Shown: positions 11,969 through 25,800, numbered from the stretch's first letter. The stretch is 64,000 bases of DNA from Odontesthes bonariensis (GCF_027942865.1 NC_134521.1:513001-577000), one strand, 5' to 3'. A program made the numbers and translations. The notes: a model not told the origin generated them from the letters alone.

Positions 11969-12069
11969 CAGAGTTTAAACAACTTTGTTCCCTTTAAGAG
12001 AGTTTAGCTCTTTCTTTAACTTGGCTGTACGAGTTTTTAGACTCATTTGGAATGTAATGAATTGGATTT

Positions 12070-12862
12070 GATTGGATGATGAATGTATTGCGCTGAACTG
12101 GACTGAATTGGACTGAACTGGACTGGACTGAATTGGACTGAACTGGACTGGACTGAATTGGACTGAACTGGACTGAACTGTACTGAATTGAACTGAACTG
12201 GACTGAATTGGACTGAATTGGACTGAACTGGACTGAATTGGACTGAACTGGACTGGACTGGACTGAATTGGACTGAACTGGACTGAACTGGACTGAACTG
12301 TACTGAATTGAACTGAACTGGACTGAATTGGACTGAATTGAACTGAACTGGACTAAATTGAACTGAACTGGACTGAACTGATCTGAAGTGGACTGAACTG
12401 GACTAAATTGAACTGAACTGGACTGAACTGATCTGAAGTGGACTGATCTGAAGTGGACTGATCTGAAGTGGACTGAACTGAAGTGGACTGAACTGGACTG
12501 AATTGGACTGAATTGATTTGAATTGTACTTAACTGGACTAAATTGGACTGAACTGGACTGAATTGGACTGAATTAAAATGAACTGGACTGAATTGGACTG
12601 AACTGGACTGAACTGATCTGAATTGGACTGAATTGAACTGAACTGGACTGAATTGGACTGAACTGGACTGAATTGGACTGAATTGAACTGAACTGGACTT
12701 AACTGGACTGAACTGGACTGAATTGGACTGAATTGGACTGAACTGAAGTGGACTGAATTGGACTGAATTGGACTGAACTGATCTGAATTGGACTGAACTG
12801 GACTGAATTGGACTGAACTGGACTGAACTGAAGTGGACTGAATTGGACTGAATTGGACTGAA
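12070..12862. repeat. 10-bp tandem array (GGACTGAAYT)
   Basis: About 800 bp of GGACTGAACT/GGACTGAATT with 5-bp sub-periodicity and occasional GATCTGAAGT variants. It ends about 730 bp from the apbb3 stop codon and lies just outside the likely 3' UTR. Confidence 0.96.
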
Positions 12863-12951
12863 TATAAATACAAATGATGTTGAAACCAACTCAAACCGAT
12901 TTCCTCTCTAACTGGTTAAATAATGACGAGCTGCTGAAAGAACACCTTCTG

Positions 12952-13594
12952 TTTATTTATTTTGGTTATTTATACATGACATCATTTGTTTGTTTCGTCC
13001 ACCTTTATTTACAAACATGTTTGTCCACCAGGCAGCTCGTAACCCTCGGGAACCTTAAACGCATCACAGCTTCTACCTGTAGGTGCCTCAGCCAATCAGG
13101 AGGCAGCCTTTCTCAGCCAATCAGGAGGCAGCCTTCCCCCCTGTGGGACTCTTTTCCACCCCCTGGTGGCCAGAGTCGGTCACTGCGGCTTTGAGCTGGA
13201 CTCCTGGGCTGGAAGGACTCCCTACATGAGAAGCCTGAAGCGAACGCGCTGGAAACATTTCTGACATGTGGAAAGAAGGTTTCTGCTCTAACTTTATCTT
13301 ATCGTTTCCTACTCTAAAGGGACGTTTCAGGGAAATTAGGTTGAGAGGCAGAAATCCTCCTGAATCATCATCATGATGTCACAGAAGTTTGGTTTCCATT
13401 CAGGTGGGATTAAAGTCTCATTTCAGACTTTTCTCTTTTGATCTGACTCGGGTTAAAGGGGAGGTACATTCAGGCGGTCCATCTGCAGCACCAACAGGGG
13501 AGGCCGACGCCACCACACCCGGCCCAGGTGCTCCTCTGGGGGGCATCGTCTCCGCTGGCCTGGAGGACCGCCGGGCTCTGGTGGTCCCGCCATA
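12952..13594 (-). promoter_or_regulatory. apbb3: apbb3 3' UTR with candidate poly(A) signals
   Basis: Downstream of the apbb3 stop codon (13595-13597, minus strand) two AATAAA hexamers occur on the minus strand, at 13004-13009 and 12952-12957. They would give a 3' UTR of about 600-650 bases. Within it are a 22-bp direct duplication (about 13088-13132) and a CTCF-like motif at 13157-13169. Which signal is used cannot be told from sequence. Confidence 0.5.
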
Positions 13595-13852
13595 TCACGA
13601 GGAGGTGGCGGCCTGTTTGTTGCGGAATGTTTCAAAGAAGGCCATCATGCCCTTCCTCACGCCGCCGCCGTTTCCCTTGGTCCTCCTCGTCATCATCAGG
13701 CTGGAGCTGCTGCTGCCGTGCTGATGGGAAGTGAGCGGAGGGAAGGCGGCGCTGTCCATGGAGTTGGCTCGTTTCACTTTGGACGGGGTCACACGCCACG
13801 ACTTGGTTCTGGGAGGAGGAGTCTGAGCCACCAGACACCTCTGATACTGGAC
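13595..13852 (-). CDS. apbb3: apbb3 exon 12 (C-terminal tail and stop)
   Basis: 258 bases including TGA at 13597-13595. It encodes [25 protein letters not shown], a Ser-rich run and [14 protein letters not shown]. The KR(T/A)xSMDS and terminal basic/aromatic motif resemble APBB3 tails and not APBB1 or APBB2. Confidence 0.93.
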   Translation of the reverse strand, partial: VQYQRCLVAQTPPPRTKSWRVTPSKVKRANSMDSAAFPPLTSHQHGSSSSSLMMTRRTKGNGGGVRKGMMAFFETFRNKQAATSS

Positions 13853-16800
13853 CTGACGAGGAGAGAAGCTTCAGATTAGACTGTTCTGAGCTCAGCCGCC
13901 AGCAGGGGGCGACAGAAGCTTCAGATTAGACTGTTCTGAGCTCAGCTGCCAGCAGGGGGCGATAGAAGCTCCTTCTTTTTGCTGCTGATTTCACAGTTAA
14001 CAGGGTTACACCTCATCCTGATTGAAAGCGAGCGAAACTGATGCAATACGACGACAAAATTTCGTGAGGATGTCCTGATATGCAGCGTGAGGAGTTTGTT
14101 GGGAGTGATTCTATCGGGTCAGAAAGTACTCACTTGAAACACCGAGTTCTCCGGCTCCCTTCGGTTCAGATCTTTGTGGTTGGGGGTCATTAACCATTGG
14201 GTGCTGTTCCACGGTGGAGATCAGCTTCTCCTCGTCCATTATTCCCTGAGTGATGCTGACCTGTTGCTAACTAGCTGGTCAACAGGAAGCAGCGTGTTCA
14301 TTTCAACCAATAAGAAGCGTATGTCGTCCAGATAGAGACAGCGCGGGCGATTTTATAAGATGGACGGAGCGACATCGCTCGCAGCATGTCAGGACGGGTT
14401 GATGGAAAGTAGCATTCTGATCACTTTTCATCAATCGCTCGGTCGCGTTCAGTCAGAATGAGGTATAAGGGTTATTTCCACAGCTAACAGGGTTAAAGTT
14501 CACTCCTCACCATACACGCAGCCTGGACGGCCTCAGACAGGATTCCTGCATCCGGTTCGCACCAGAACACGTGACACTCGAACCGCTGCGTGCCGCCGTC
14601 AGCGATCACGGCGAACGTGTGGCTGTCATGGCCGACGCCCAGGAAGGTGAGGAACCGTACCTGGCACTCCCAGATGGGCTCATCGCCGTCCTGTGGGCAG
14701 CAGAACAGATGTGTTAAACCCAGGCGTGGTGACCTTTGACCTGAACTCGGTGCACCGGGGTCAGTACCTCCCCCTTCCACAAAGAGAGCACGTTGTCGGT
14801 GACGTGGATGACCGTGCGCTCCCAGTCGTCTCGATCTGTGGAGTTCATGATGCTTTCTATGGCTCTGTTCAGCACCTCCATACCTGCAACACCAAACAGA
14901 TCTCAGTCCTGCAGGACTTAGGGACGCCTGCTGGAAACAACCAACCACAGAAGGACCGAGCCGCCATGACATCATTCTGAATCCAGGTCAGCTTTGGCAC
15001 CGAAGCCTGCTCTTTGAAAACTAAATCAGACTGACGTCCACAAAAACACATGCATCAATGGACTGTTGGTTACATTCTAAAATATGAGCTGATTTAAGGT
15101 CCTCTTTACTTTAAATGGGACCATTATTTATTTCATGTTGCCCTACAGATGACCTGAAACGAGTTTATGAGACCATAAACTATTATCTCATAGATTTATA
15201 TTCAGTTTTGTTTTTCACACAGCCTAGGAAACAGGTTTGTGACCCAGAGTCTGGGGCAGGGTCAGGGGTTTGGATTAAAATCATGTGCACTGGCCTACAG
15301 AACTGTGGGGAAGGATAGTGTAGGGTGAGAGAAGTGGTCTCCCACACCAGAGATCAGGGTTCGATCCCCAGGCAGAGCACCAGGGCAGAGGAACGAGAGG
15401 GGCCTGTGGGGGTGGTCATTTATCAATGCCGGGGTGTGGCCCAGCACCAGCACCCCCTAAAAGGGATGTGCCGCCGGGCCCACTCCCAGCCCGGGCCACG
15501 CACATCCCTACATAAGAAATTAAAAGAAAGGGGTGCAAGGGTGTTTCTTAAAATGAATTAGTAATGGTTTAAATAAATAAAAAGTTAAATTTAAAAAATA
15601 AAGAATATATAAAAATTAATTAGTTATTACGTAATGTTTTTTTTGGTTATTTTTAAATTTTTTAAGGAAGGAAAAATAAAAAGTAAAAATTTAAAATAAA
15701 AAGGGATTTCAAGAGGAGGAGTAGGGGACCTCCCTAAGTGCTTGTTAGATTAGTAAAAAGTGCTAGAAAATAAGTGCTTGTAAAAAAGTGCTAAAACCAC
15801 ACAATAAAAAGAAAAGCACTTTGAATTGTTTGTACATGAAATGTGCTATATAAATAAATTTGATTTATTGATTGATAAAAAACACACAATAGTAAATATA
15901 TACAGTAAATAAAAATTTGTAACAAAGGGTACCGTAGTCCTGCCTATAAAATCCAATTTTCTATGAATATGTTTAAAAATAATGGGGGTGTTTTTTTTAT
16001 TTTTTATTATTTAACATCTTGCCCTGGAGGGGAATCGAACCACGGTCTGCTGTCTAGTAGACCGGGGCTCTATCCCCTCTGCTATGGGTGGGTTAAAGTT
16101 TAATGGGATCCGCCCAGGCCTGGGGAGACCGTGCCAGGAGGCGCCGGTGGGAGTTGGCTGTCATTCATCGTTGAGTCCTCCCGGCACGGTGGTCCCAAGC
16201 CTGTGAATCCAAGCCTTCTCCGCTCTCTTCCTCTGCCCACAGGTCCAACGGTCGTTGTTCTGTAGACCGGATATGACCAGGTGGGTGGGTGAATGAAGCT
16301 GGAGATGTTGGACCAGGGGGGTGGTGAGTCGACCTTCCCCAATGAGCCTAGGATGGGAAATGCCGTATCAAGGTAAGGGTTGTGGATGAATTTCCTATTT
16401 CGGTAATGGTGGCTATGTTTGGGTTGGGGTGTAGGTCTATGGTCTGAGTATTTGGATCTTGTGAGGATGGATTGAAGGCTTTTGTGTTTCCTATAGGCTG
16501 AGGTGATCTGGTGGTTAAGGGTTAAGGAGAAGTTCGGCCCCAGGGGGTTTTTACAGCCCAGTGAAGGTGGCTGAGTAATCTGGCTTTAAGCCATTACCTA
16601 CAGTCTTAGTCAACTTATTATTCTGAACTGTCTCTTTGTGTTTGTTTTGGTGAATGGAATAAAACCACAGACGCTCACGCCTGAAACAGCACGAGGTGGG
16701 AGTGCTGAAGGTGTCCTCAGGTGCATCATTCCTATTGTACAAACTTTTCCATTGGTTGTCGTGCCATGGACCACATGACAGAAACCTTTTTCTGGTAGAG

Positions 16801-19800
16801 ATCCCAGAGGAGAAACTTCTCCCAGGTGTGACTCTTTCCTACCCATGGCCCTGGAAACTGGCAGGTTTCCCACGTACTGGACCTCAAACTTTTGGACCTG
16901 CTTCCTCACCGCCTCCAGAAACTCCACTGAAAGAACAGAGAGTGATCAATACCCCGGCGCCCGCAGCTGATTGGCCGATCGGGGGAACGCAGCAGGGGCT
17001 TCACCTTGTCGGGGCAGGTCTTCAGGTGAGATACTCTCCATGGTCAGTGAGCGGGATGGCCTCATCAAAGCCTTCTCAGACATCATCTGCACAGAATAAT
17101 ACAACAGAATTAAAACAGTGTTCCAGGTCCAACTCCCAGCTGGTTCTTCCTGCGGGGAGTCTGCATGTTCCCCACAGAGATGCCCGGGTTCCCCACAGAC
17201 ATGCCCGGGTTCCCCACAGAGATGTCCGGGTTCCCCACAGAGATGCCCGGGTTCCCCACAGAGATGCCCGGGTTCCCCACAGAGATGTCCGGGTTCCCCA
17301 CAGAGATGCCCGGGTTCCCCACAGAGATGCCCGGGTTCCCCACAGAGATGCCCACAGAGATGCCCACAGAGATGCCCACAGAGATGCCCGGGTTCCCCAC
17401 AGAGATGCCCGGGTTCCCCACAGAGATGCCCAGGTTCCCCACAGAGATGCCCGGGTTCCCCACAGAGATGCCCGGGTTCTACCCAGGTACCCGCCTCTGG
17501 CCCGATACCAATACGCTCCAGCCCCCCCGCGACCCGACCAACGGATGGACGGAACAGTCTTATATGGTGTTAATTTGGGCGTGGAGTATGCAAATCTACT
17601 ATCCTCGTGCACTTAAATACGCACGGGTGGCATTCATCATTGACGCATATTGCATCTGGCGTGGTGAGCAAAAAGTGAGAGAAATTTAGGATAAAAACAC
17701 GAAATGTTCTTGCCCAACGTGCCTCATAGAAAACTCTTTTATATTCGGGGACCAGAGAAAGTTGCATAGCGGCGGTTATTATTCCAATAAAACCCACGTT
17801 GTTGTGGGCTTTTTAAACGCACCATGCCTAAAATCACTTTTTCTGTACGAGACCTTCGTTTGGAAAAAGTGAGAGAAATTTAGAATAAAAATATGAAAAT
17901 GTTCCTGCATGAGGCCCAGTGTTTGTTTGTAACTTCAGATCATTTAAATCACATATTGATCACCAGACTTTCTCCTCATAAACATGAGCGTTTTACATCA
18001 TTAACCCTTTGTGCGGTCTTAACATTGTGTTTACTCCTCTTTGTCCTACGGGTCAGAAATGCCCCGCCCTACCAAAGCCCCAAAATAAAGCAACTTAATA
18101 GAATTTTAAATCCAAAATCTATTTAGTACGATGAAACCACCTGTTATTTATCTATTCAACTCAATTCAATACATTTTTTATCATGTATTTTTTGTTACAC
18201 AATACAAAAAGACAATCACCAGTTTTCAGGATTACACTTTTTTTTTCTTTACTGTCAGTTGGACCAACAGTTTTCTTGTTTTCTCAGTTTTCTTTTACAT
18301 AATAAAGGTTTATTATTGCTATTATATAAATGTGAAGTAATTACTTCTGAATTAATTATATTGAAAGGGAAAAAAACAGTGAACTTTTTTCTGGTGTTTA
18401 AATGTTTTTATAATTCACGGGTCAGAAATGACCCATAAGACAATCTTTGTACCCTAGTGGTGTACAGCCCACATGGAAACATGAACAAAAATAAAGTGTG
18501 ACTTTTTCTAATGATGGGGTCCCTTTAGGAAAAGTCATAACATTTCAAGTTGGAAAAAGATAGTTTAAGGTATTTTTTCTACAGCTAAACATGGTGGTGG
18601 CTCACTTTGGACCCCAAGACAACAGGAGGGTTAAATACGCACGGGTGGCATTCATCATTTACGCACTTTTTCCGAAGTTAAGAGGGTTTGTTTGTAACTT
18701 CAGATCATTCAAACCACATATTGATCACCAGACTTTGTGTCTCCAGGTGTGTCGGCGGCAGAGTTGCTCACCTTTGAGCACATCTCGTGCAGCGCAGTGG
18801 CGATGGCTTTGGCCGGCGCGTCGCAGCGGAACACGTGACACTTCAGCACGCAGCTGTCCTTATCCCCCGCCACGAAGGCGAAGTCCCTGAGCGCAGAAAC
18901 ACACAGAGAGGTCATCAGGGGCAGTAACGGGTGGGTAATAAGGTGTCACTGCGAGTGTTTACCTGTCCCTGCCCAGGTGAGGGGGCGTGGCCGAGAGACA
19001 GAGAGGGACAGCGTTAGTGAGACAGAGACGTGACTGAAAGGTGACTTTCATTTTTATCAGCAGAGTGTTTAGCCTAGCTTAGCATAAACATTGGTCAGCT
19101 CCAGTTATTTACACTTATTGAATACTGTTTTCCATGTCTCTATGTACTACATTACCCATGAGCCTCAGCTGCTGTCACTTTGAACAATAAACCAGCTGAT
19201 TGGCTGACTGTCTGAACAGATCGTCAACACAGCTGCTCTGTGATTGGCTGACCTTCCATTGTTGCAGCCGACCCCCCACACACGAATGTTGATGATTGGC
19301 TGAGAGTGGAGGGGGGTGTGGTCTAAAGGATCCAACATGGTTAAGGTGTCTTTCTTCAGAACCAGCATCATCTCCCTGCCCTGCAGAGACAGAGAGACAG
19401 GTGTGTAAACAGGTGAACAGGTGAACAGGTAAACAAGTGAACAGGTAAACAAGTGAACAGGTGAACAGGTAAACAGGTGAACAGGTGAACAGGTGAACAG
19501 GTAAACAGGTGAACAGGTGAACAGGTGAACAGGTAAACAAGTGAACAGGTAAACAGGTGAACAGGTGAACAGGTGAACAGGTAAACAAGTGAACAGGTAA
19601 ACAGGTGAACAGGTAAACAGGTGCACAGGTGAACAGGTGCACAGGTGAACAGGTAAACAGGTGAACAGGTGCACAGGTGAACAGGTAAACAGGTAAACAG
19701 GTGAACAGGTGAACAGGTGAACAGGTAAACAGGTGAACAGGTGAACAGGTGAACAGGTAAACAAGTGAACAGGTAAACAGGTGAACAGGTGAACAGGTGA

Positions 19801-22800
19801 ACAGGTAAACAAGTGAACAGGTAAACAGGTGAACAGGTAAACAGGTGCACAGGTGAACAGGTGCACAGGTGAACAGGTAAACAGGTGAACAGGTGCACAG
19901 GTGAACAGGTAAACAGGTAAACAGGTGAACAGGTGAACAGGTGAACAGGTAAACAGGTGAACAGGTGAAAAGGTGCACAGGTGAACAGGTAAACAGGTAA
20001 ACAGGTGAACAGGTGAACAGGTAAACAGGTGAACAGGTAAACAGGTGAACAGGTGAACAGGTAAACAGGTGAACAGGTAAACAGGTGAACAGGTAAACAG
20101 GTGAACAGGTAAACAGGTGAACAGGTGAACAGGTAAACAGGTGAACAGGTAAACAGGTGAACAGGTGAACAGGTAAACAGGTGAACAGGTGAACAGGTAA
20201 AAAGGTGAACAGGTAAACAGGTGAACAGGTAAACAGGTGAACAGGTGAACAGGTGAACAGGTGAACAGGTAAACAAGTGAACAGGTAAACAGGTGAACAG
20301 GTAAACAGGTGCACAGGTGAACAGGTGCACAGGTGAACAGGTGAACAGGTGCACAGGTGAACAGGTAAACAGGTAAACAGGTGAACAGGTAAACAGGTGA
20401 ACAGGTAAACAGGTAAACAGGTGAACAGGTAAACAGGTAAACAGGTGAACAAGTGAACAGGTAAACAGGTGAACAAGTGAACAGGTAAACAGGTGAACAG
20501 GTAAACAGGTGAGCAGGTAAACAGGTGAACAGGTGAACAGGTGAACAGGTAAACAGGTGAGCAGGTAAACAGGTAAACAGGTAAACAGGTGAACAGGTGA
20601 ACAGGTAAACAGGTGAACAGGTGAACAGGTAAACAGGTGAACAGGTAAACAGGTAAACAGGTAAACAGGTGAACAGGTAAACAGGTAAACAGGTAAACAG
20701 GTGAACAGGTGAACAGGTGAACAGGTAAACAGGTGAACAGGTGAACAGGTAAACAGGTGAACAGGTGAACAGGTGAACAGGTAAACAGGTGAACAGGTAA
20801 ACAGGTGAACAGGTGAACAGGTAAACAGGTGAAAAGGTAAACAGGTAAACAGGTGAACAGGTGAACAGGTAAACAGGTGAACAGGTGAACAGGTAAACAG
20901 GTGAAAAGGTAAACAGGTGAACAGGTGAACAGGTGAACAGGTGAACAGGTAAACAGGTAAACAGGTAAACAGGTGAACAGGTAAACAGGTGAACAGGTGA
21001 ACAGGTGCACAGGTGCACAGGTGAACAGGTAAACAGGTAAACAGGTGAACAGGTAAACAGGTAAACAGGTAAACAGGTGAACAGGTGAGCAGGTGAACAG
21101 GTAAACAGGTAAACAGGTAAACAGGTGAACAGGTGAACAGGTGAACAGGTGAACAGGTAAACAGGTAAACAGGTGAACAGGTGAACAGGTGAACAGGTAA
21201 ACAGGTGAACAGGTAAACAGGTGAACAGGTGAACAGGTAAACAGGTGAACAGGTAAACAGGTGAACAGGTGAACAGGTAACCAATTGAAAAGGTAAACAG
21301 GTAAACAGGTGAACAGGTGAAAAGGTAAACAGGTAAACAGGTAAACAGGTGAACAGGTGCACAGGTGTAAACGTGTCATCAGTGACACACTTTAAACTGT
21401 TTGAGCAGTTTAGTGATGTTTTGTGGTGACAGCCTATCAGAGCAGAGATTCTTCTGACATCATCAGGAAGAAGAATCGGTCTAATGGAGGCTAAACTGAT
21501 GGTCTGTATGTTCCTGTAGGTTTGGACAGCTTTAACATACTGCGCAGGTGTTACAGACAGACAGGTGTTACAGACAGACAGGTGTTACAGACAGACAGGT
21601 GCACAGACAGACAGGTGTTACAGACAGACAGGTGTTACAGACAGACAGGTGCACAGACAGACAGGTGTTACAGACAGACAGGTGTTACAGACAGACAGGT
21701 GTTACAGACAGACAGGTGCACAGACAGACAGGTGTTACAGACAGACAGGTGTTACAGACAGACAGGTGTTACAGACAGACAGGTGCACAGACAGACAGGT
21801 GTTACAGACAGACAGGTGTTACAGACAGACAGGTGTTACAGACAGACAGGTGTTACAGACAGGTGTTACAGACAGACAGGTGTTACAGACAGGTGTTACA
21901 GACAGACAGGTGTTACAGACAGACAGGTGTTACAGACAGGTGTTACAGACAGGTGTTACAGACAGACAGGTGCACAGACAGACAGGTGTTACAGACAGAC
22001 AGGTGCACAGACAGACAGGTGTTACAGACAGACAGGTGTTACAGACAGACAGGTGTTACAGACAGACAGGTGCACAGACAGACAGGTGTTACAGACAGAC
22101 AGGTGTTACAGACAGACAGGTGCACAGACAGACAGGTGTTACAGACAGACAGGTGCACAGACAGACAGGTGCACAGACAGACAGGTGCACAGACAGACAG
22201 GTGTTACAGACAGACAGGTGCACAGACAGACAGGTGTTACAGACAGACAGGTGTTACAGACAGACAGGTGTTACAGACAGACAGGTGTTACAGACAGGTG
22301 TTACAGACAGGTGTTACAGACAGGTGTTACAGACAGAAAGGTGTTACAGACAGGTGTTACAGACAGACAGGTGTTACAGACAGGTGTTACAGATAGGTGT
22401 TACAGACAGACAGGTGCACAGACAGACAGGTGTTACAGACAGACAGGTGCACAGACAGACAGGTGTTACAGACAGGTGTTACAGATAGGTGTTACAGACA
22501 GACAGGTGCACAGACAGACAGGTGTTACAGACAGACAGGTGTTACAGACAGACAGGTGCACAGACAGACAGGTGTTACAGACAGACAGGTGCACAGACAG
22601 ACAGGTGCACAGACAGACAGGTGCACAGACAGACAGGTGTTACAGACAGACAGGTGTTACAGACAGACAGGTGTTACAGACAGACAGGTGTTACAGACAG
22701 GTGTTACAGACAGGTGTTACAGACAGGTGTTACAGACAGAAAGGTGTTACAGACAGGTGTTACAGACAGACAGGTGTTACAGACAGGTGTTACAGATAGG

Positions 22801-25800
22801 TGTTACAGACAGACAGGTGTTACAGACAGACAGGTGTTACAGACAGACAGGTGTTACAGACAGACAGGTGTTACAGACAGACAGGTGTCTCACCTCCCCC
22901 CAGGCCCCCAGCCTGTCTCTCTGCTCGGGGCTGCTGCAGTGAGACAGCTGCTGGATGACGTTACTGACGGCCAGGCTGCTGCGCCCGGGAGAAAGGTCCT
23001 CCTCCTCCACCTGCAGCCAGCCCAGAGAGCGCACGGCAAAGCACTGCAGGGGGGGGGGCAAACAGGTGAGGGGCAAACAGGAGAGGGGCAGACAGGTGGG
23101 GGGGGGGGGGGGGGGGGGCAGAGAGATAAGCACAAACAGGAAGAGAGATCAGAACAGAATAATTCCTGATCCTCCGTTTTCATTCTTAAACAATAACTGA
23201 ACCTTTCTGTGGTTACAACGTAAGCAGATACGATAACTTCTTTTCAATTAATCAGAGATTAGTCCAACATATCTTAAATTTGATAAGTTATGTATCATGA
23301 GAACAATTTTATTAATAATTATTAGTATTATTATTCTGTAACATTTTTATTTATATAGTCGGTGATAATAGTTTACACATTGAAAATAAAATCAAAATAA
23401 GAAATTAAAATTAGGAATTAATTTGTTAATAGAATAAATGTCTGAAAGAACATTAAAGTTCTTTTTTAAATGAATGTAAAATAAACTTTTATCCTGGCTG
23501 CCATTGGACGGCTGACGGAGGGTCCTGTGGACGTCCTACCTTTGAGTCGGGGTCCCGGTTGGTGGGGTCATCTTCATTCCAGGAGGACCTGAGACACAAA
23601 GGAATGAGAGTAACACCTGCAGGTCCTCACAAGGCTGTGAACTACGGGGACGTGTGTGTGTTTTCATGAGGCCCCGGAGCAGGGGCAGCACCCCCTAGTG
23701 GTGAGGGGTCAGAACTGCAAGACCAAAAGTTAGCCTTTAAAGCCCCCCCACCCTGAGTAAAACAGGCCCCACATTAACACCAGATCCCAGACGTGTTTGA
23801 ATAGAATAGAATAGAATCGCCTTTATTGTCATCATAATTTGCATTACAATGAGATTTGGTTGCAACTCCAAAGGTGCTTATAAGACATCAGAAATTAAAA
23901 CAAGACTAAGTAAGTTTAAATATATTTAAATAAAATTAAATAAAATTAAATAAAATGAAGGCACAGTAATAAAATATAAAATATTGCACATATTTCCAAA
24001 ATTGCACAGTTCTCATTGCGTGTGGGGATGAATGTACTGTAAAGATTTGGTGTCTATTTATTTCTATTGTTCAGTAAAGTGATGGCTCTTGGATAGAAGC
24101 TGTTCCTGAGCCTATTTGTCCTGGATTTGTGTGACCTGTGACGTCGTCCAGACGGTAGCAGGTCGAACAGGTAATTTCTGGGGTGGGATGTGTCTCTTAT
24201 GATGCTGTCCGCTCTGCTGAGGTAGCGAGAAGTGGTGACATGTTCAACATGTTCCCGTAAACTGAGGAATGAAACAGGATGTGCCAGATGCTGAGCCCAC
24301 CGAGCTGCCGTCCCTCTAACTAACTGATGATCTCTGAGAACAGAAACTAACAGATGAACAGCAGCTCAGGATCAGGATCTGATTACAGACGTTTCACGGA
24401 TTCTTCCTGACGTTCATTTCACTGATTTTCTGCTGTTTTTATCAGGATAAAATGAGAGAAAAACATGAAAAAGATCAGAAGCTGGAACAGATTTGTTCAT
24501 TGTTGTATTCATGAGTTAAAAAAGGAGAAAAAAATAGAGAAAATAAGATAAAAACATGTGGAAAAGTGTTCAGAATCCTGTGACGTCACTGGTGATTAAA
24601 ATAACGACCTTGATAAAAAAAAAAAGGGTCACACTTTATCTCTGACCACTTTAAAATAGTTTTAGATGATGTCATTTAAATGTGAAGTGATTTTAGAGGA
24701 CTTTTCTGCAGCCTGTTGCAACCTGGTCAGAGCGGAAAGAGCACGAAGCGGAACACGTTAACCTAACCCTTAACGGTTTGATTGTGTTAGGAGGACATGT
24801 TTGGTAGGGTTAGGCTACCTTTAACCTCTAACCCAGAGATCCTCCTTTCAAATAACACACAGCGAATACTGCACAGTATTAAGTATTTTTATTAACTTTG
24901 CGTTTTTGTAGTATTAGGTATTTTTATTAAGTATTAATTAAGGCTTAATGGTGTTTCCTAAAGGGGGCTCACTGTTAAACCTGGCAACGCAGCCCGCTTA
25001 AACACCTCGCACTTGACCACAGTGCACGTGTAGCAGTGTGATGTTTTTACACTAGATCAGGGATTCTCAACCTTTTTTCAGTGATGTACCACTTGTAAAA
25101 TATTTTTTCAGCCAAGTACCCCCTAACCAGCGCAAAGCATTTTTTGTTGAAAAAAAAAACCTAGAACACTGTCTGTTTTATTAAACTTTGCAACTGCAAA
25201 TAAACTGCATTCTCCTCAACTGTTTGCAAATGAAAATATATAAAAAATAGCTTAAGATCTTTAAAAATAATAATAATAATAATAATAATAACTTATAAAC
25301 TTATAAATAAAGATGCCATGGGAGGATTGGAGCTGGTGGACGTGAATCCCATTAGGGCGTATTCTTCCGAATACTGTCGGAATTTTTGGGGAGCCTGTGT
25401 TTTTACCCTCTTTGTCACCTGTCCCTCTGTGTTCTCAGCAGCACCGCTGCCGCGCTTTAACCAGGACTCCATTGTTTGTGTTGTCAAGGCGACAGTGATT
25501 TATTTCATCTATCATGTAAAAGGCAAATGCCGCGATTCATGGTTATCGATCGCGTCACTGTTACGTTGCGCGCTCTAGTAGCTAGTAGAACGCTGCCATT
25601 TGGGTACCTGCCCCGCTGCCAGCTGTGTTTGTAAACATACCTGAACATACATGAACTTATATTAATTGATATTTATAATGACTTTTGAATTGATGCTATT
25701 TTCTAAATATATTTTTCAAAATCTCAAGTACCCCCTGGAGTGCCTCCAAGTACCCCAAGGGGTACGCGTACCCCCATTTGAGAACCACTGCACTAGATTG

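Noticed and set aside
10908..11997. Arg/Leu/Cys-rich frames of 195-319 codons
   Set aside because: They come from the 11-bp and CCT repeats and appear in several frames of both strands.
15316..15390. A functional tRNA gene
   Set aside because: The B-box is perfect, but the anticodon loop is 8 bases and no acceptor stem forms.
19165..21388. Open frames of 617-737 codons (CSPVHLFT repeats) on the minus strand
   Set aside because: They are translations of the 8-bp array; three overlapping frames are open at once, which a real gene would not show. The end of one frame does contain real apbb3 exon 6.
21522..22799. A CRISPR array or other prokaryotic repeat-spacer system
   Set aside because: Repeats are contiguous with no unique spacers, in a spliced vertebrate gene.
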